NCBI RefSeq assembly: GCF_947387525.1
Contig: NZ_CANDNW010000008.1
Location: 1-53,233, forward strand
Length of the DNA: 53,233 bases
Reading direction: 5' to 3'
DNA from: Limosilactobacillus viscerum
GTDB lineage: Bacteria > Bacillota > Bacilli > Lactobacillales > Lactobacillaceae
In this document: in pieces, positions 41,981-50,744 of the stretch
How the letters are laid out: each line of letters opens with the position of its first letter
Position numbering within the stretch: position 1 is the stretch's first letter
The notes under the pieces: generated by a model
What the model was told of the DNA's origin: nothing
The model's database searches: none
The model's input: only the letters and a program-made list of their open reading frames with translations
Made by a program: the position numbers and the translations under genes

Positions 41981-42176
41981 AAATTAAATAATTCCTTTTC
42001 CACAAATTTACAAAGAATAATGTTACCATTTTTATTAGTTATCCGTAAATATCGTTTAACCTTAGCCCGCTTAAATAAATTTAAACTTTTTGAAAAAATG
42101 GGCTATGAATGATTGCCTTTGGCTATTAAAGTGTATTATTGTGTAAGTTGATATTTTTTTATGGAGGAACGAATCA

Positions 42177-44273
42177 ATGAAAACAGCGTTGCAGAAGCTG
42201 CGACACGGCTTGAATACCAAGCTGGGGTTCTTTCTGCTCGTGGTACTCTTATTCTGTATTAAGAGTTACTGGGCTTATCAAAACGAATTTAACCTTGGTT
42301 TAAAGGGAAGTATGCAACACTTCCTACTTGCCTTCAACACAATCCCGGGAGCGTTAGTGTTCCTGGGGATCGCGCTGTACTTCCGGGGACGGTTATCGTA
42401 CTGGTTAATGCTGATTATCAATGCATTACTGTCGACCTGGCTGTTCTCAAACATTCTATATTACCGGGAATTCTCTGACTTTATCACCTTTAATGTCATT
42501 AAGGGTTCCGGTGCCGCGTCCAACAACCTAGGGAAGAGTTTGATGGGAATTATGCGTCCCGAAGACTTTTTGGTTTACGCGGACGTCATTATTCTTGCGT
42601 TAATTTTACTGTTTCACGTTATCCGGGTAGATATGCGCCGGTTCAAGATCCGTTACGCAATGACGGTGACGGCCCTTGGCTTTGTCCTCTTTGGGGCTAA
42701 CTTAGGGATGGCAGAATCGAACCGGTCACAATTGCTGACCCGGACGTTTGATAATAATTACATTGTTAAGTACCTCGGTTTACAGGCCTACACTATTTAT
42801 GATGGGATTAAAACCACCCATAACAGTGTAATTAAGGCCCGGGCCGACCAAAACCAGCTGAAGCCTGTACTGAACTTCATCCACCACAATTACGCGGGAC
42901 CAAACATTCAGTATGAAGGTGTGGCAAAGGGTAAGAACATCTTTGTCATCCACTTGGAAAGTCTGCAGCAATTCATGATTGACTACAAGCAGGACGGGCA
43001 AGAAGTAATGCCTAACCTGGATAAGCTTTACCATGCTGATGACACGTTAGCCTTCGACAACTTTTTCCACGAAGTTGGCCAGGGTAAGACGGCCGATGCC
43101 GAAATGATGTTGGAAAACTCCCTGTACGGTTTGCCTGAAGGTTCAGCAATGGTTACTGACGGGACAACTAACACATTCCAGTCAGCACCGGCGTTGCTTC
43201 ACCAAAAGCTTGGCTACACAACCGCTTCATTCCACGGGGATGTACCAAGCTTCTGGAACCGGGATAATGCTTACAAGTCATTTGGTTACCAGTATTTCTT
43301 CAGTAAGGAGTACTTCCCAAAGACGAAGGATTATGATGCCGGTTACGGGATGAAGGACAAGATCTTCATGAAGGAAAGTGCCCACTATATTGAGCAACTT
43401 CCACAACCGTTCTACGCTAAGATCATCACGGTTACTAACCACTATCCATACATCTTGGACAAGCAAAATAAGGATATCCAAGCATGGAATACGGGTGATA
43501 ACACCGTTGATCCTTATGTTCAAACTGCTCGCTACCTTGATGAAGCACTTGGTGAGTTCCTTGATTACTTGGACAAGTCTGGCTTGCGACAAAATAGTGT
43601 GCTGATCCTCTATGGGGACCACTACGGTATTTCCAACAACCACCAGGCAGCGATTGCCCATATCTTGCACAAGAAGAAACTGACTAATTATGACTTGGCA
43701 ATGTTCCAGAAGGTTCCATTTATGATTAATATGCAGGGGCTGAAGGGTGGAATTGATCACACTTATGGTGGTGAAATTGACGTTCTGCCAACGCTGGAAG
43801 ACTTGCTAGGAATTAGTTCAAAGAACTACATTCAGTTTGGTCAAGACTTACTGTCGCCTAAGCGCAACCAGATCGTACCATTCCGGAATGGTGACTGGGT
43901 AACACCAAAGTACACAAAGTACAACGGTGACTACTACTACACCAAGAATGGTAAGCAGATTACGAAGGCTACCGCCAGTCAAAAGAAGCAGTTTGGCAAG
44001 ATTCAAAAGTACGTTACAACTGAACTAGCACTGTCCGACCGGGTAATGAACGGTGACTTGCTTCGCTTCTACAAGCTTCCAGGCTTCAAGAAGGTTGATA
44101 AGAAGGATTACACTTACAACCTGAAGAAGAGTCTGCAGAACTTGAAGAACGCGCAGAAGAAGAAAAAGACGAGTGTGAAGTCGGAGAATAACAACCAAAG
44201 TACCTTTGATGACTACACAACTAATGCTCCTGAATTAAAGGATTATCCAAAATTGAATTTCCCTAAACCATAG
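42177..44273 (+). CDS. LTA synthase family protein (LtaS-like sulfatase)
   Basis: A 698-residue enzyme with five predicted membrane helices in the first 180 residues and an extracellular sulfatase-fold domain (about 235-590). The catalytic threonine is in G-Q-G-K-T-A-D-A-E near residue 305. Metal-binding motifs include the L-E-S-L region (V-I-H-L-E-S-L), the Y-G-D-H-Y motif and H-G-D-V. It polymerises glycerol phosphate on a lipid anchor outside the membrane or acts as an LTA primase. The C-terminal 80 residues are lysine-rich and polar. An AGGAAC-type ribosome site precedes the ATG. No second LTA gene is nearby. Confidence 0.9.
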   Translation: MKTALQKLRHGLNTKLGFFLLVVLLFCIKSYWAYQNEFNLGLKGSMQHFLLAFNTIPGALVFLGIALYFRGRLSYWLMLIINALLSTWLFSNILYYREFSDFITFNVIKGSGAASNNLGKSLMGIMRPEDFLVYADVIILALILLFHVIRVDMRRFKIRYAMTVTALGFVLFGANLGMAESNRSQLLTRTFDNNYIVKYLGLQAYTIYDGIKTTHNSVIKARADQNQLKPVLNFIHHNYAGPNIQYEGVAKGKNIFVIHLESLQQFMIDYKQDGQEVMPNLDKLYHADDTLAFDNFFHEVGQGKTADAEMMLENSLYGLPEGSAMVTDGTTNTFQSAPALLHQKLGYTTASFHGDVPSFWNRDNAYKSFGYQYFFSKEYFPKTKDYDAGYGMKDKIFMKESAHYIEQLPQPFYAKIITVTNHYPYILDKQNKDIQAWNTGDNTVDPYVQTARYLDEALGEFLDYLDKSGLRQNSVLILYGDHYGISNNHQAAIAHILHKKKLTNYDLAMFQKVPFMINMQGLKGGIDHTYGGEIDVLPTLEDLLGISSKNYIQFGQDLLSPKRNQIVPFRNGDWVTPKYTKYNGDYYYTKNGKQITKATASQKKQFGKIQKYVTTELALSDRVMNGDLLRFYKLPGFKKVDKKDYTYNLKKSLQNLKNAQKKKKTSVKSENNNQSTFDDYTTNAPELKDYPKLNFPKP

Positions 44274-44287
44274 GGAAAACACAAACG

Positions 44288-44334
44288 AGGGCTCAGAGTT
44301 TGGCTTTTTGCCAGACGCCGGGCCTTTTTGTGTA
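44288..44334 (+). terminator. Terminator after the LTA synthase gene
   Basis: GGGCTCAGAGTTTGGC forms an imperfect stem with GCCAGACGCCGGGCC, followed by TTTTTGTG. Confidence 0.7.
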
Positions 44335-44378
44335 CATGTATAGCCGACCGATGCCATGAACCTTTTTATGCATTCATG

Positions 44379-44417
44379 TTGACAAAAAGTAACCGTGAAG
44401 TTATGATTACAATTGTA
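44379..44417 (+). promoter_or_regulatory. Copper-operon promoter with a CopY operator (cop box)
   Basis: TTGACA (44379-44384), a 17-nt spacer and TATGAT (44402-44407) form a strong promoter. TACAATTGTA (44408-44417) matches the cop box consensus TACAnnTGTA and sits immediately after the -10 box, where bound CopY repressor would block transcription. The copY gene itself is not in the window. Confidence 0.85.
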
Positions 44418-44443
44418 AACGATAAACGGAGAGGTGAATAAAA

Positions 44444-44815
44444 ATGGGTAGTATTTTGGCGATTATTATTGGAATCGTGTTGATTGGTTTAATTATCTGG
44501 TGGTTCTTTGGTAAGCACCAGGAAAGTAGTACTGCTGCTGAGCAGGGAAATAACGTTCAAACGGCGACGGTGGTAGTAAAGGGTGGCTACTCGCCATCAA
44601 CGGTAGTGTTGAAGAAGGGGGTTCCAGCAAAGGTTAATTTTGACATGCAGGACCACACCGCTTGCTTATCCCACGTTGTTTTCTCTTCGCTCGGGGTTGA
44701 TAAAGACCTGACAAAGAAGAAGGTAACAACGGTTGATGTGCCAACCGATAAAGCAGGTGAGATTAACTTTGCCTGTGGGATGGATATGTTCCACGGAAAG
44801 GTGGTTGTTAAATAA
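44444..44815 (+). CDS. Membrane-anchored cupredoxin-like copper protein (COG4633 type)
   Basis: A 123-residue protein with one N-terminal membrane helix (residues 4-22) and a beta-sandwich domain. Conserved G-Y-S-P (about 48-51), C-L-S-H near residue 73 and C-G-M-D-M-F-H-G near residue 110 are the copper-ligand residues of the plastocyanin-like COG4633 family. Membrane topology is uncertain: the N-terminus has no positive charge, and a K-H pair follows the helix, so the domain could face either side. It is the first gene of the CopY-controlled unit and overlaps copA by 1 bp. Confidence 0.82.
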   Translation: MGSILAIIIGIVLIGLIIWWFFGKHQESSTAAEQGNNVQTATVVVKGGYSPSTVVLKKGVPAKVNFDMQDHTACLSHVVFSSLGVDKDLTKKKVTTVDVPTDKAGEINFACGMDMFHGKVVVK

Positions 44816-46731
44816 TGCGACTTTCAACCACTCGCCGTTTTTGGATCTCACTGGTTCTTGCGATCCCCTTATTGCTGCAAATGGTGTTAATGCCCTTCCA
44901 CATAATGATGCCAGGGCATAATTGGATTGCGCTCGTTGTCACGACCCTGATTATAGTCATTGGTGCATGGCCGTACTGGACTAGTGCCTGGGCGGCATTT
45001 CTCCATCATAATGCCAATATGAACACATTGGTAGCGGTGGGAACCGGGATTGCCTATTTTTATAGTCTGTTTGCAATGGCCACGGGCCGTGCGGTTTACT
45101 TTGAAAGTGCCGCCTTTATTACCGTCTTTGTCTTAATGGGTGACATGATGGAAGAGCGGATGCATAATAATGCTTCTAATGCCCTTCGCAAGTTGTTGGA
45201 CCTCCAAGTAAAGGAGGCGCTAGTTAAACGTGGTGATACGTTTGTCAGTGTGCCACTCGATGAAGTTCAAGTAGGGGACCTCTTGCAAGTTAAACCCGGG
45301 CAAAAGGTGCCGGTTGACGGTGTGATTGTCAACGGTCAAACCACAGTTGATGAATCGATGATCACCGGAGAAAGTATGCCCGTTCAAAAGGGCCCTGGTG
45401 ATAACGTAGTTGGGTCCACAATCAACGGTCACGGCAGCTTCACTTTTAACGCAACCAAAGTGGGGGCTGACACAATGCTGGCCCAAATTGTAGAGATGGT
45501 AAAAAAGGCGCAGACAAGTCATGCACCAATTCAAAACTTAACGGACCGGATTTCGGGAATCTTCGTGCCGGCGGTATTAATTATTGCGATTATCACCTTT
45601 GTTGCTTGGTACGCATTACTAGGGGCCAGCATGGTCCAAGCAATGCTATTTGCGGTTTCAGTAGTTGTAATTGCTTGTCCATGTGCACTTGGTTTGGCAA
45701 CTCCAACCGCATTGATGGTTGGAACAGGTCGGGCTGCCAAGATGGGGGTCCTGATTAAAAATGGCGAGGCACTTGAAGAAGTTAATGCGGTAAAAACCGT
45801 GATTTTTGATAAGACCGGGACGGTTACCGTTGGAAAGCCCACGGTAACTGACATTGTTGGTGATGAAAAACAAGTTCTGACAGTAGCGGCAAGTCTTGAG
45901 GCATCCTCTGAACACCCACTTGCTACAGCAGTTTTGACTGCCGCAAAGGATAAACAAATCATGCCAAAAGAGGTTACTAATTTTACGGCGGTCGAAGGAA
46001 AAGGTGTCCGGGCAGAAATTGGTGGCCAGCTAGCTTTTGTCGGTAATGAAAAGCTGGCCCATGATTACCAAATAGGACCGGCACTTCAAAAACAGGTTGG
46101 TCAGTTGCAAGATCAAGCAAAAACGGTAATTATTGTCGGTTTAGCCAAACAGATAATTGGCCTGCTTGCAATCCAGGATGCACCCAAGCCAACGTCAAAG
46201 GAAGCTATCACCTCCTTAAAAGAAAAGGGATTAAGAACGGTGATGCTTACTGGCGACAACGAGCGGGTTGCCCAGGCAATTGCTGACCAGGTCGGTATTG
46301 ATGATGTGGTTGCGAGCGTCTTGCCAAATGAAAAGGCCGACCGAGTTGCCCAACTGCAAACGAATGGGAAAGTTGCCTTTGTCGGTGATGGGATTAATGA
46401 TGCACCAGCACTGACCAGAGCTGATGTTGGGATTGCAATGGGGTCTGGTACCGATATTGCAATTGAATCTGGTGACATTGTGCTGGTTCAAAATGACCTT
46501 CGTGGTGTTGGATGGGCACTTACAATGAGTCAAAAGACATTTAACCGGATCAAGCTTAACCTATTCTGGGCGCTGATTTACAACGTGATTGGGATTCCAA
46601 TTGCGGCGGGAATCTTTGCGGGCCTGGGAGTTACTCTTAGTCCTGAAATTGCAGCGCTGGCAATGGCTTTCAGCTCCGTATCTGTTGTCAGTTCTTCCCT
46701 CCTTCTCAACCGGGTTAAGGTGCGAGAATAG
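44815..46731 (+). CDS. copA: Copper-exporting P1B-type ATPase lacking an N-terminal HMA domain
   Basis: A 638-residue heavy-metal pump. It has no N-terminal HMA metal-binding domain; membrane helices begin almost at once. The metal-binding C-P-C-A-L-G-L-A-T-P is near residue 286, D-K-T-G-T near residue 332, the actuator T-G-E-S near residue 180 and the hinge G-D-G-I-N-D-A-P. The M7 and M8 signatures (N-V/Y-N and M-A-F-S-S-type) fit the Cu+ (P1B-1) subgroup. It expels copper from the cytoplasm. The 1-bp overlap with the cupredoxin gene couples their translation; the cupredoxin may stand in for the missing HMA domain. A terminator follows. Confidence 0.9.
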   Translation: MRLSTTRRFWISLVLAIPLLLQMVLMPFHIMMPGHNWIALVVTTLIIVIGAWPYWTSAWAAFLHHNANMNTLVAVGTGIAYFYSLFAMATGRAVYFESAAFITVFVLMGDMMEERMHNNASNALRKLLDLQVKEALVKRGDTFVSVPLDEVQVGDLLQVKPGQKVPVDGVIVNGQTTVDESMITGESMPVQKGPGDNVVGSTINGHGSFTFNATKVGADTMLAQIVEMVKKAQTSHAPIQNLTDRISGIFVPAVLIIAIITFVAWYALLGASMVQAMLFAVSVVVIACPCALGLATPTALMVGTGRAAKMGVLIKNGEALEEVNAVKTVIFDKTGTVTVGKPTVTDIVGDEKQVLTVAASLEASSEHPLATAVLTAAKDKQIMPKEVTNFTAVEGKGVRAEIGGQLAFVGNEKLAHDYQIGPALQKQVGQLQDQAKTVIIVGLAKQIIGLLAIQDAPKPTSKEAITSLKEKGLRTVMLTGDNERVAQAIADQVGIDDVVASVLPNEKADRVAQLQTNGKVAFVGDGINDAPALTRADVGIAMGSGTDIAIESGDIVLVQNDLRGVGWALTMSQKTFNRIKLNLFWALIYNVIGIPIAAGIFAGLGVTLSPEIAALAMAFSSVSVVSSSLLLNRVKVRE

Positions 46732-46741
46732 GATTTTTAAG

Positions 46742-46780
46742 AATGCCGGAAGATAATTTTGTCTTCAGGCATTTTTTTAT
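46742..46780 (+). terminator. Terminator of the copper operon
   Basis: AATGCC-GGAAGA pairs with TCTTC-GGCATT around an A/T-rich loop, followed by a seven-T run. Confidence 0.85.
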
Positions 46781-46913
46781 TGCTAACTTTTGGTATACTG
46801 ATTGCTGTATTTGTCACAAATTAAGTGAAGTACCGAACAAAATGGTAACTTTTGTAAATTGTGCTATCATTGATAGTAACCGTTTACATTAAGACAATAA
46901 AAGGATTTTGAAC

Positions 46914-47840
46914 ATGGATGAATGGATGAACTACGAACAATTTGACCGGCAAACGTGGCACAGCTTTTTTCCAGCTGATTCTGTTCACTTAAGCCAAGAG
47001 AACTTGGATGATATTAAGTCATTAAACGACCGCATCTCAATTCAGGATGTGAAGGACGTGTATTTGCCTTTGATTAAGCTGCTCCAGCTCCACTACCAAA
47101 ACTTTTTGGAATGGCAAATGCAAAAGTCTAACTTCCTCCAGCAGCCAGTGCGGCGGGTTCCATATATTATCGGGATTGCCGGCTCCGTTGCTGTTGGAAA
47201 AAGTACGATTGCGCGGTTGCTGAGTATCCTGTTGAATAAACTGCTGCCGGATAAGCGGGTAGACCTGATGACCACGGATGGTTTCCTTTACCCTAACGCG
47301 GAACTTAAACGGCGCGGAATCATGAATCGTAAAGGCTTCCCAGAGTCATACGACATGGAGAAACTCCTCAAGTTCCTCAATGACGTTAAAGCTGGTGAAC
47401 CAGTCGTTGAGGCGCCAACCTATTCGCACCAGGTTTATGATGTCCAGCCTGATAAGCCACAGGTAATTGACCGGCCAGATATCCTAATTGTGGAGGGAAT
47501 CAATACTCTTCAATTGCCAACCAACCAGCGGCTATACGTCAGTGATTACTTTGACTGGTCAATCTACGTTGATGCTGATCCAGACTTAATTGAGTATTGG
47601 TACTTGCAACGGTTTGGCCTCCTGCTTAAGACCGCATTTACTGACCCGTCAAACTATTACTATCCATATTCGCAGGGCGACCGTAAAGAAGCCTTTGCAA
47701 TGGCGAAAAAAGTATGGCAGGATGTTGACCTGCCAAACCTAACCGAGTTTATCCTACCAACAAAGACGCGGGCAGATTTGATTTTACATAAGACAAAGGA
47801 TCATGTTGTTGATCGCTTGTACCTGCGGCATGACCAATAA
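46914..47840 (+). CDS. coaA: Type I pantothenate kinase
   Basis: A 308-residue cytoplasmic kinase with P-loop G-S-V-A-V-G-K-S-T near residue 88 and the type I patterns T-T-D-G-F-L-Y-P and K-G-F-P-E-S-Y-D-M. It phosphorylates pantothenate, the first step of coenzyme A synthesis. The ATG at 46914 is preferred (AAAAGGA 9 nt upstream) over the in-frame TTG at 46908. It is a single-gene unit; the region after it is a repeat-containing terminator. Confidence 0.94.
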   Translation: MDEWMNYEQFDRQTWHSFFPADSVHLSQENLDDIKSLNDRISIQDVKDVYLPLIKLLQLHYQNFLEWQMQKSNFLQQPVRRVPYIIGIAGSVAVGKSTIARLLSILLNKLLPDKRVDLMTTDGFLYPNAELKRRGIMNRKGFPESYDMEKLLKFLNDVKAGEPVVEAPTYSHQVYDVQPDKPQVIDRPDILIVEGINTLQLPTNQRLYVSDYFDWSIYVDADPDLIEYWYLQRFGLLLKTAFTDPSNYYYPYSQGDRKEAFAMAKKVWQDVDLPNLTEFILPTKTRADLILHKTKDHVVDRLYLRHDQ

Positions 47841-47842
47841 AA

Positions 47843-47995
47843 GGGAGCAAGACAGAAGTCGGTTGCGACTTCGTTGTCGAGCCCCGCGATCACAAATAGA
47901 AGTCCAGAGTTCGGCTTTTTGGCCGGGCTCTGGACCTCATTTGTGTACCGCGCTGTCACTTTTGATCTATATAAAAGGACTTCTGTTCCCCCCCC
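47843..47995. repeat. Nested inverted-repeat region between coaA and the AAA gene
   Basis: Outer arms CAGAAGTC (near 47852-47860) and GACTTCTG (near 47979-47987) flank two hairpins. One is AGAAGTCGG/CGACTTC and the other is a GTCCAGAGTTCGG / CCGGGCTCTGGAC terminator-type stem. CCCCGCGAT in between resembles the tail of the long-hairpin repeats. The stretch up to 48070 holds no credible gene; an ORF reading through it is a shadow of the coaA end and the repeat. It probably ends both convergent transcripts. Confidence 0.55.
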
Positions 47996-48070
47996 TTTTT
48001 TCTAAACCTTGCATAGTAATTGTGGAAAATTAGAAAAGACGTCGGCCTGCTCCTTACTAACGCCCGTCAT

Positions 48071-49258
48071 TTATTTCTCCATTAGCCACTCAATAAGGCT
48101 AATAACCTTAAAATCTTCATGACTTTCGGTCCAGGTTAGGTCACCTGGCTTGGCAATGATTAGCGTCTTTGGATACTTATTTGGGACGTGACGGAGGCCA
48201 TCAGTTGCCTGCTGGTAGGCAGCGGCTGAAAGAATCGAAAAGTTAAATTGGAAGAAGTGTTGCTGCCCATTGCGGCGAGCAATAAAGGTAACCGGATGAC
48301 GGTCAGAGCAGGCGGTGAATACCTGGTAACCACGGTTGCGTAGTTCATTGAATACCACTGTCGTTAAGTTGGTTTCAGAAAGTGCACCGTGGTGGTTGGT
48401 TAGTATCCAATGTAGACAGGAATCAACCGGGAAGTACTGCACATTGGTCGTCTTTGCTTTCCCAGTGCGGCGGTTTAATTCCTGGCAAGGTGCAAAAAGA
48501 AAGGAATCTTGAAGCAGGGTGAGGTAGGCACTAAGGGTCTTATTCGAAACCTTGATTTGATTATCCTGGAGGGCGGTAACTGCCTGGGAGACATTGGTAA
48601 ATTGGCCAGTCTGGTTGGCGAGGAAGACAGCTAATTGTCTGGCAAGACTAGGATTACAAAGGGCGCCCTTTTGGAGAAAACTGTTAACAATAATTGTATT
48701 GATGACATCTTCAAAGTAGTTTTGGATGGAAGAATGACTGCGAATGTCCTGGGCAAACGGAAAGCCACCACTGTTTAGGTAGTGGTAGAGGTTATTGAGT
48801 GTTGCCTCGTAGTGGTGGTAAGCAAGGTACTCTTGAAAGCTAAGCGGACCAAGGTAGATGTAGTGACAGCAATACATATCGGCTAATGCCTTAATTTTCA
48901 TTGAGGAACTTGTGACATAAAGGTCAACAGATTTCATTTTGACCAGCCGACCAATTAAAACAGAATAATCTGGTAATTTTTCAAGCTCATCGAGGAAGAC
49001 AAAGGTTGTCTTTCCGGCGGTGAGCTTCTTTTTTATTTCCTGGGAAATAGTGTTGGGGTCTAGCAAGTGAGAATTAATTGCGTGGTCAAAATCATAATAA
49101 ATGATCCGCTCTCCTGCTATCCCTTGCCGGCGTAAATATGATCGAAACTGTTCTAAAAGGGTGGTTTTACCTCCCCGCCGAACGCCATAAATCACCTTAA
49201 TTGAGGAATCACTTATTGAGTCTTTTAATTGGTCTAGTTGTCTAGAACGTACAAACAT
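48071..49258 (-). CDS. AAA ATPase with DUF4143-like C-terminus
   Basis: A 395-residue protein of the AAA_14 + DUF4143 group. Walker A G-V-R-R-G-G-K-T-T is at residues 25-33, Walker B F-V-F-L-D-E-L near residue 85 and a sensor-like Y-V-T-S-S-S-M near residue 120. A winged-helix-like region and the DUF4143-type tail follow. In the tail the nuclease-like pattern usual in such proteins (E-I-D-F and Q-V-K) is replaced by V-T-F and F-Q-F, so a nuclease function is unlikely. Members are of unknown role, sometimes linked to toxin-antitoxin or defence contexts. The ATG at 49258 (GGAG 9 nt upstream) is chosen. Confidence 0.75.
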   Translation of the reverse strand: MFVRSRQLDQLKDSISDSSIKVIYGVRRGGKTTLLEQFRSYLRRQGIAGERIIYYDFDHAINSHLLDPNTISQEIKKKLTAGKTTFVFLDELEKLPDYSVLIGRLVKMKSVDLYVTSSSMKIKALADMYCCHYIYLGPLSFQEYLAYHHYEATLNNLYHYLNSGGFPFAQDIRSHSSIQNYFEDVINTIIVNSFLQKGALCNPSLARQLAVFLANQTGQFTNVSQAVTALQDNQIKVSNKTLSAYLTLLQDSFLFAPCQELNRRTGKAKTTNVQYFPVDSCLHWILTNHHGALSETNLTTVVFNELRNRGYQVFTACSDRHPVTFIARRNGQQHFFQFNFSILSAAAYQQATDGLRHVPNKYPKTLIIAKPGDLTWTESHEDFKVISLIEWLMEK

Positions 49259-49536
49259 GCCGTCATCTCCACTAAAAATCATCGAACAAATGAATAATAG
49301 CAGAATTTGTTAACCTACGCAAATTTGGAAATAAATCCAAATATATCAATGAAACAGGCAGATAAAAATAGTAAAAACAGTAAAATTTAGTAAAAATAAT
49401 TGCTGCCCTCACTGCTATGCAATTGGTTGCACAAAAATAAATTGGTCTACATGCCTTGACAGCAAAAATAATACCGGTTAAGAACTTAGGCATACTGATT
49501 AACCAGCGAAATTAAAATTTTGAGGAGATAACCACC

Positions 49537-50193
49537 ATGAAGATTTTTGCAGATACAGCTAACATTGATGAAATTAAGCGGATTAATGACCTGGGCTTAC
49601 TCGATGGGGTGACGACTAACCCAACAATCATTGCTCGTGAAGGAAAAGACTGGGAGACGGTTGAGAAGCAAATTTGTTCAATCGTTGATGGCCCCGTTAG
49701 CGCTGAAGTAACGGCCGAAGATACAGAAGGAATGGTTGAACAAGCACGTAAGCTTAGCACATGGGCGGACAACATTGTTGTTAAGATTCCAATGACAGAA
49801 GCCGGCTTGAAGGCTGTCAGCATTCTCTCTAAGGAAGGGATTAAGACCAATGTAACTCTGGTTTTCTCAGCCGTGCAGGGAATGCTTGCTGCCAAGGCCG
49901 GTGCGACATACGTAAGTCCTTTCCTTGGCCGGCTTGACGATATCGGCGCTAGCGGTCTGGAACTGGTTGAAAAGCTGCGGCAAATTTTTGACATTTACGG
50001 TTACAAGACGGAAATCATTGCAGCTTCCATTCGTCACTGTCAGCACGTAGAACAGGTTGCTCTGGCTGGCTGTGATATTGCCACAATCCCAGGTCACCTA
50101 ATTCCTAAGTTATGGAACCACCCGCTGACTGATAAGGGGTTAGCAACCTTTAAGAAAGATTGGGCTGAGTTTGAACGTCTTCAAAATAAGTAA
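49537..50193 (+). CDS. fsa: Fructose-6-phosphate aldolase/transaldolase family protein (FSA/TalC type)
   Basis: A 218-residue class I aldolase of the small transaldolase subfamily. The Schiff-base lysine is in V-V-K-I-P-M-T near residue 88. D-T-A-N at the N-terminus and the T-N-P-T motif (T-T-N-P-T-I-I) near residue 29 are characteristic, and [11 protein letters not shown] is typical of the TalC/MipB branch. It acts in the non-oxidative pentose phosphate pathway or on fructose 6-phosphate; sequence does not firmly separate the activities. A TGAGGAGAT ribosome site precedes the ATG. It is the first of a three-gene unit with the TIM-like gene and tkt. Confidence 0.88.
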   Translation: MKIFADTANIDEIKRINDLGLLDGVTTNPTIIAREGKDWETVEKQICSIVDGPVSAEVTAEDTEGMVEQARKLSTWADNIVVKIPMTEAGLKAVSILSKEGIKTNVTLVFSAVQGMLAAKAGATYVSPFLGRLDDIGASGLELVEKLRQIFDIYGYKTEIIAASIRHCQHVEQVALAGCDIATIPGHLIPKLWNHPLTDKGLATFKKDWAEFERLQNK

Positions 50194-50208
50194 GCGTAGG
50201 TGATAGTG

Positions 50209-50733
50209 ATGTTAAAAAAGAGAAATTTCGTCCCTGAATTAGCACGGCTGGATACTGATGAATTAACAGTTAAGTACTTGGCAGGTGAAGAACCAACAAC
50301 GATTGCCAATTGCCAAGTAATTCCAATGCTTGATCAGCCATCACGGGATGTTAATAGGCTCTTGCAAGTAGCCCTCCAGAGCGACCGGGTACCGGTATTG
50401 AAATTGGATGAGGGTGACTTGCGGCTGACACCAGTTGACTTTGCCAACGAGGTAAGCCGGCACCTTGCAAATGCACTGCAGGGGGTTGTTAAAGCTGACG
50501 TTTCCCGGTTAGTCATTGTGTATTCACCAAGCTGGGCGGCTGAATGTCGTCTACCAGCTGATGCCCAGCGCATCCGAATTTCCCACCGTCAAATTCGGGA
50601 CTTGCTTCAAATCCTATATGACCGTGATACCGCAAGCCAGGTTCGAATCATTTATGGCGGGTTTGTATTTGAAAATGAAATGGTCGATGTTTTACGTGAT
50701 ATCAACGTCGACGGAATATTAATTAACAAGTGA
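50209..50733 (+). CDS. Half-length triosephosphate isomerase homologue without catalytic residues
   Basis: A 174-residue protein whose residues about 45-174 align by eye with the C-terminal half of triosephosphate isomerase. Where TIM has A-Y-E-P-x-W-A it has V-Y-S-P-S-W-A near residue 103, so the catalytic glutamate is serine. Where TIM has Y-G-G-S-V it has Y-G-G-F-V, and D-G-I-L-I-N-K ends the protein near the phosphate-binding loop. The TIM N-terminal half, with its lysine and histidine, is replaced by about 45 unrelated residues. The ATG at 50209 has TAGGTGA upstream. It lies between fsa and tkt with short spacers. It is probably not an isomerase; a regulatory or binding role is possible. 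Confidence 0.7.
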   Translation: MLKKRNFVPELARLDTDELTVKYLAGEEPTTIANCQVIPMLDQPSRDVNRLLQVALQSDRVPVLKLDEGDLRLTPVDFANEVSRHLANALQGVVKADVSRLVIVYSPSWAAECRLPADAQRIRISHRQIRDLLQILYDRDTASQVRIIYGGFVFENEMVDVLRDINVDGILINK

Positions 50734-50744
50734 GGTATTTCTAA

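Noticed and set aside
47803-48033. 76-codon plus-strand ORF overlapping the end of coaA
   Set aside because: It is out of frame with coaA, has no ribosome site, and most of it is the inverted-repeat and terminator region.
49456-49484. Promoter of the fsa-tkt unit with TTGACA at 49456
   Set aside because: The -35 is perfect, but the sequence 17 nt downstream (TAAGAA) is a poor -10, and no better pair was found.
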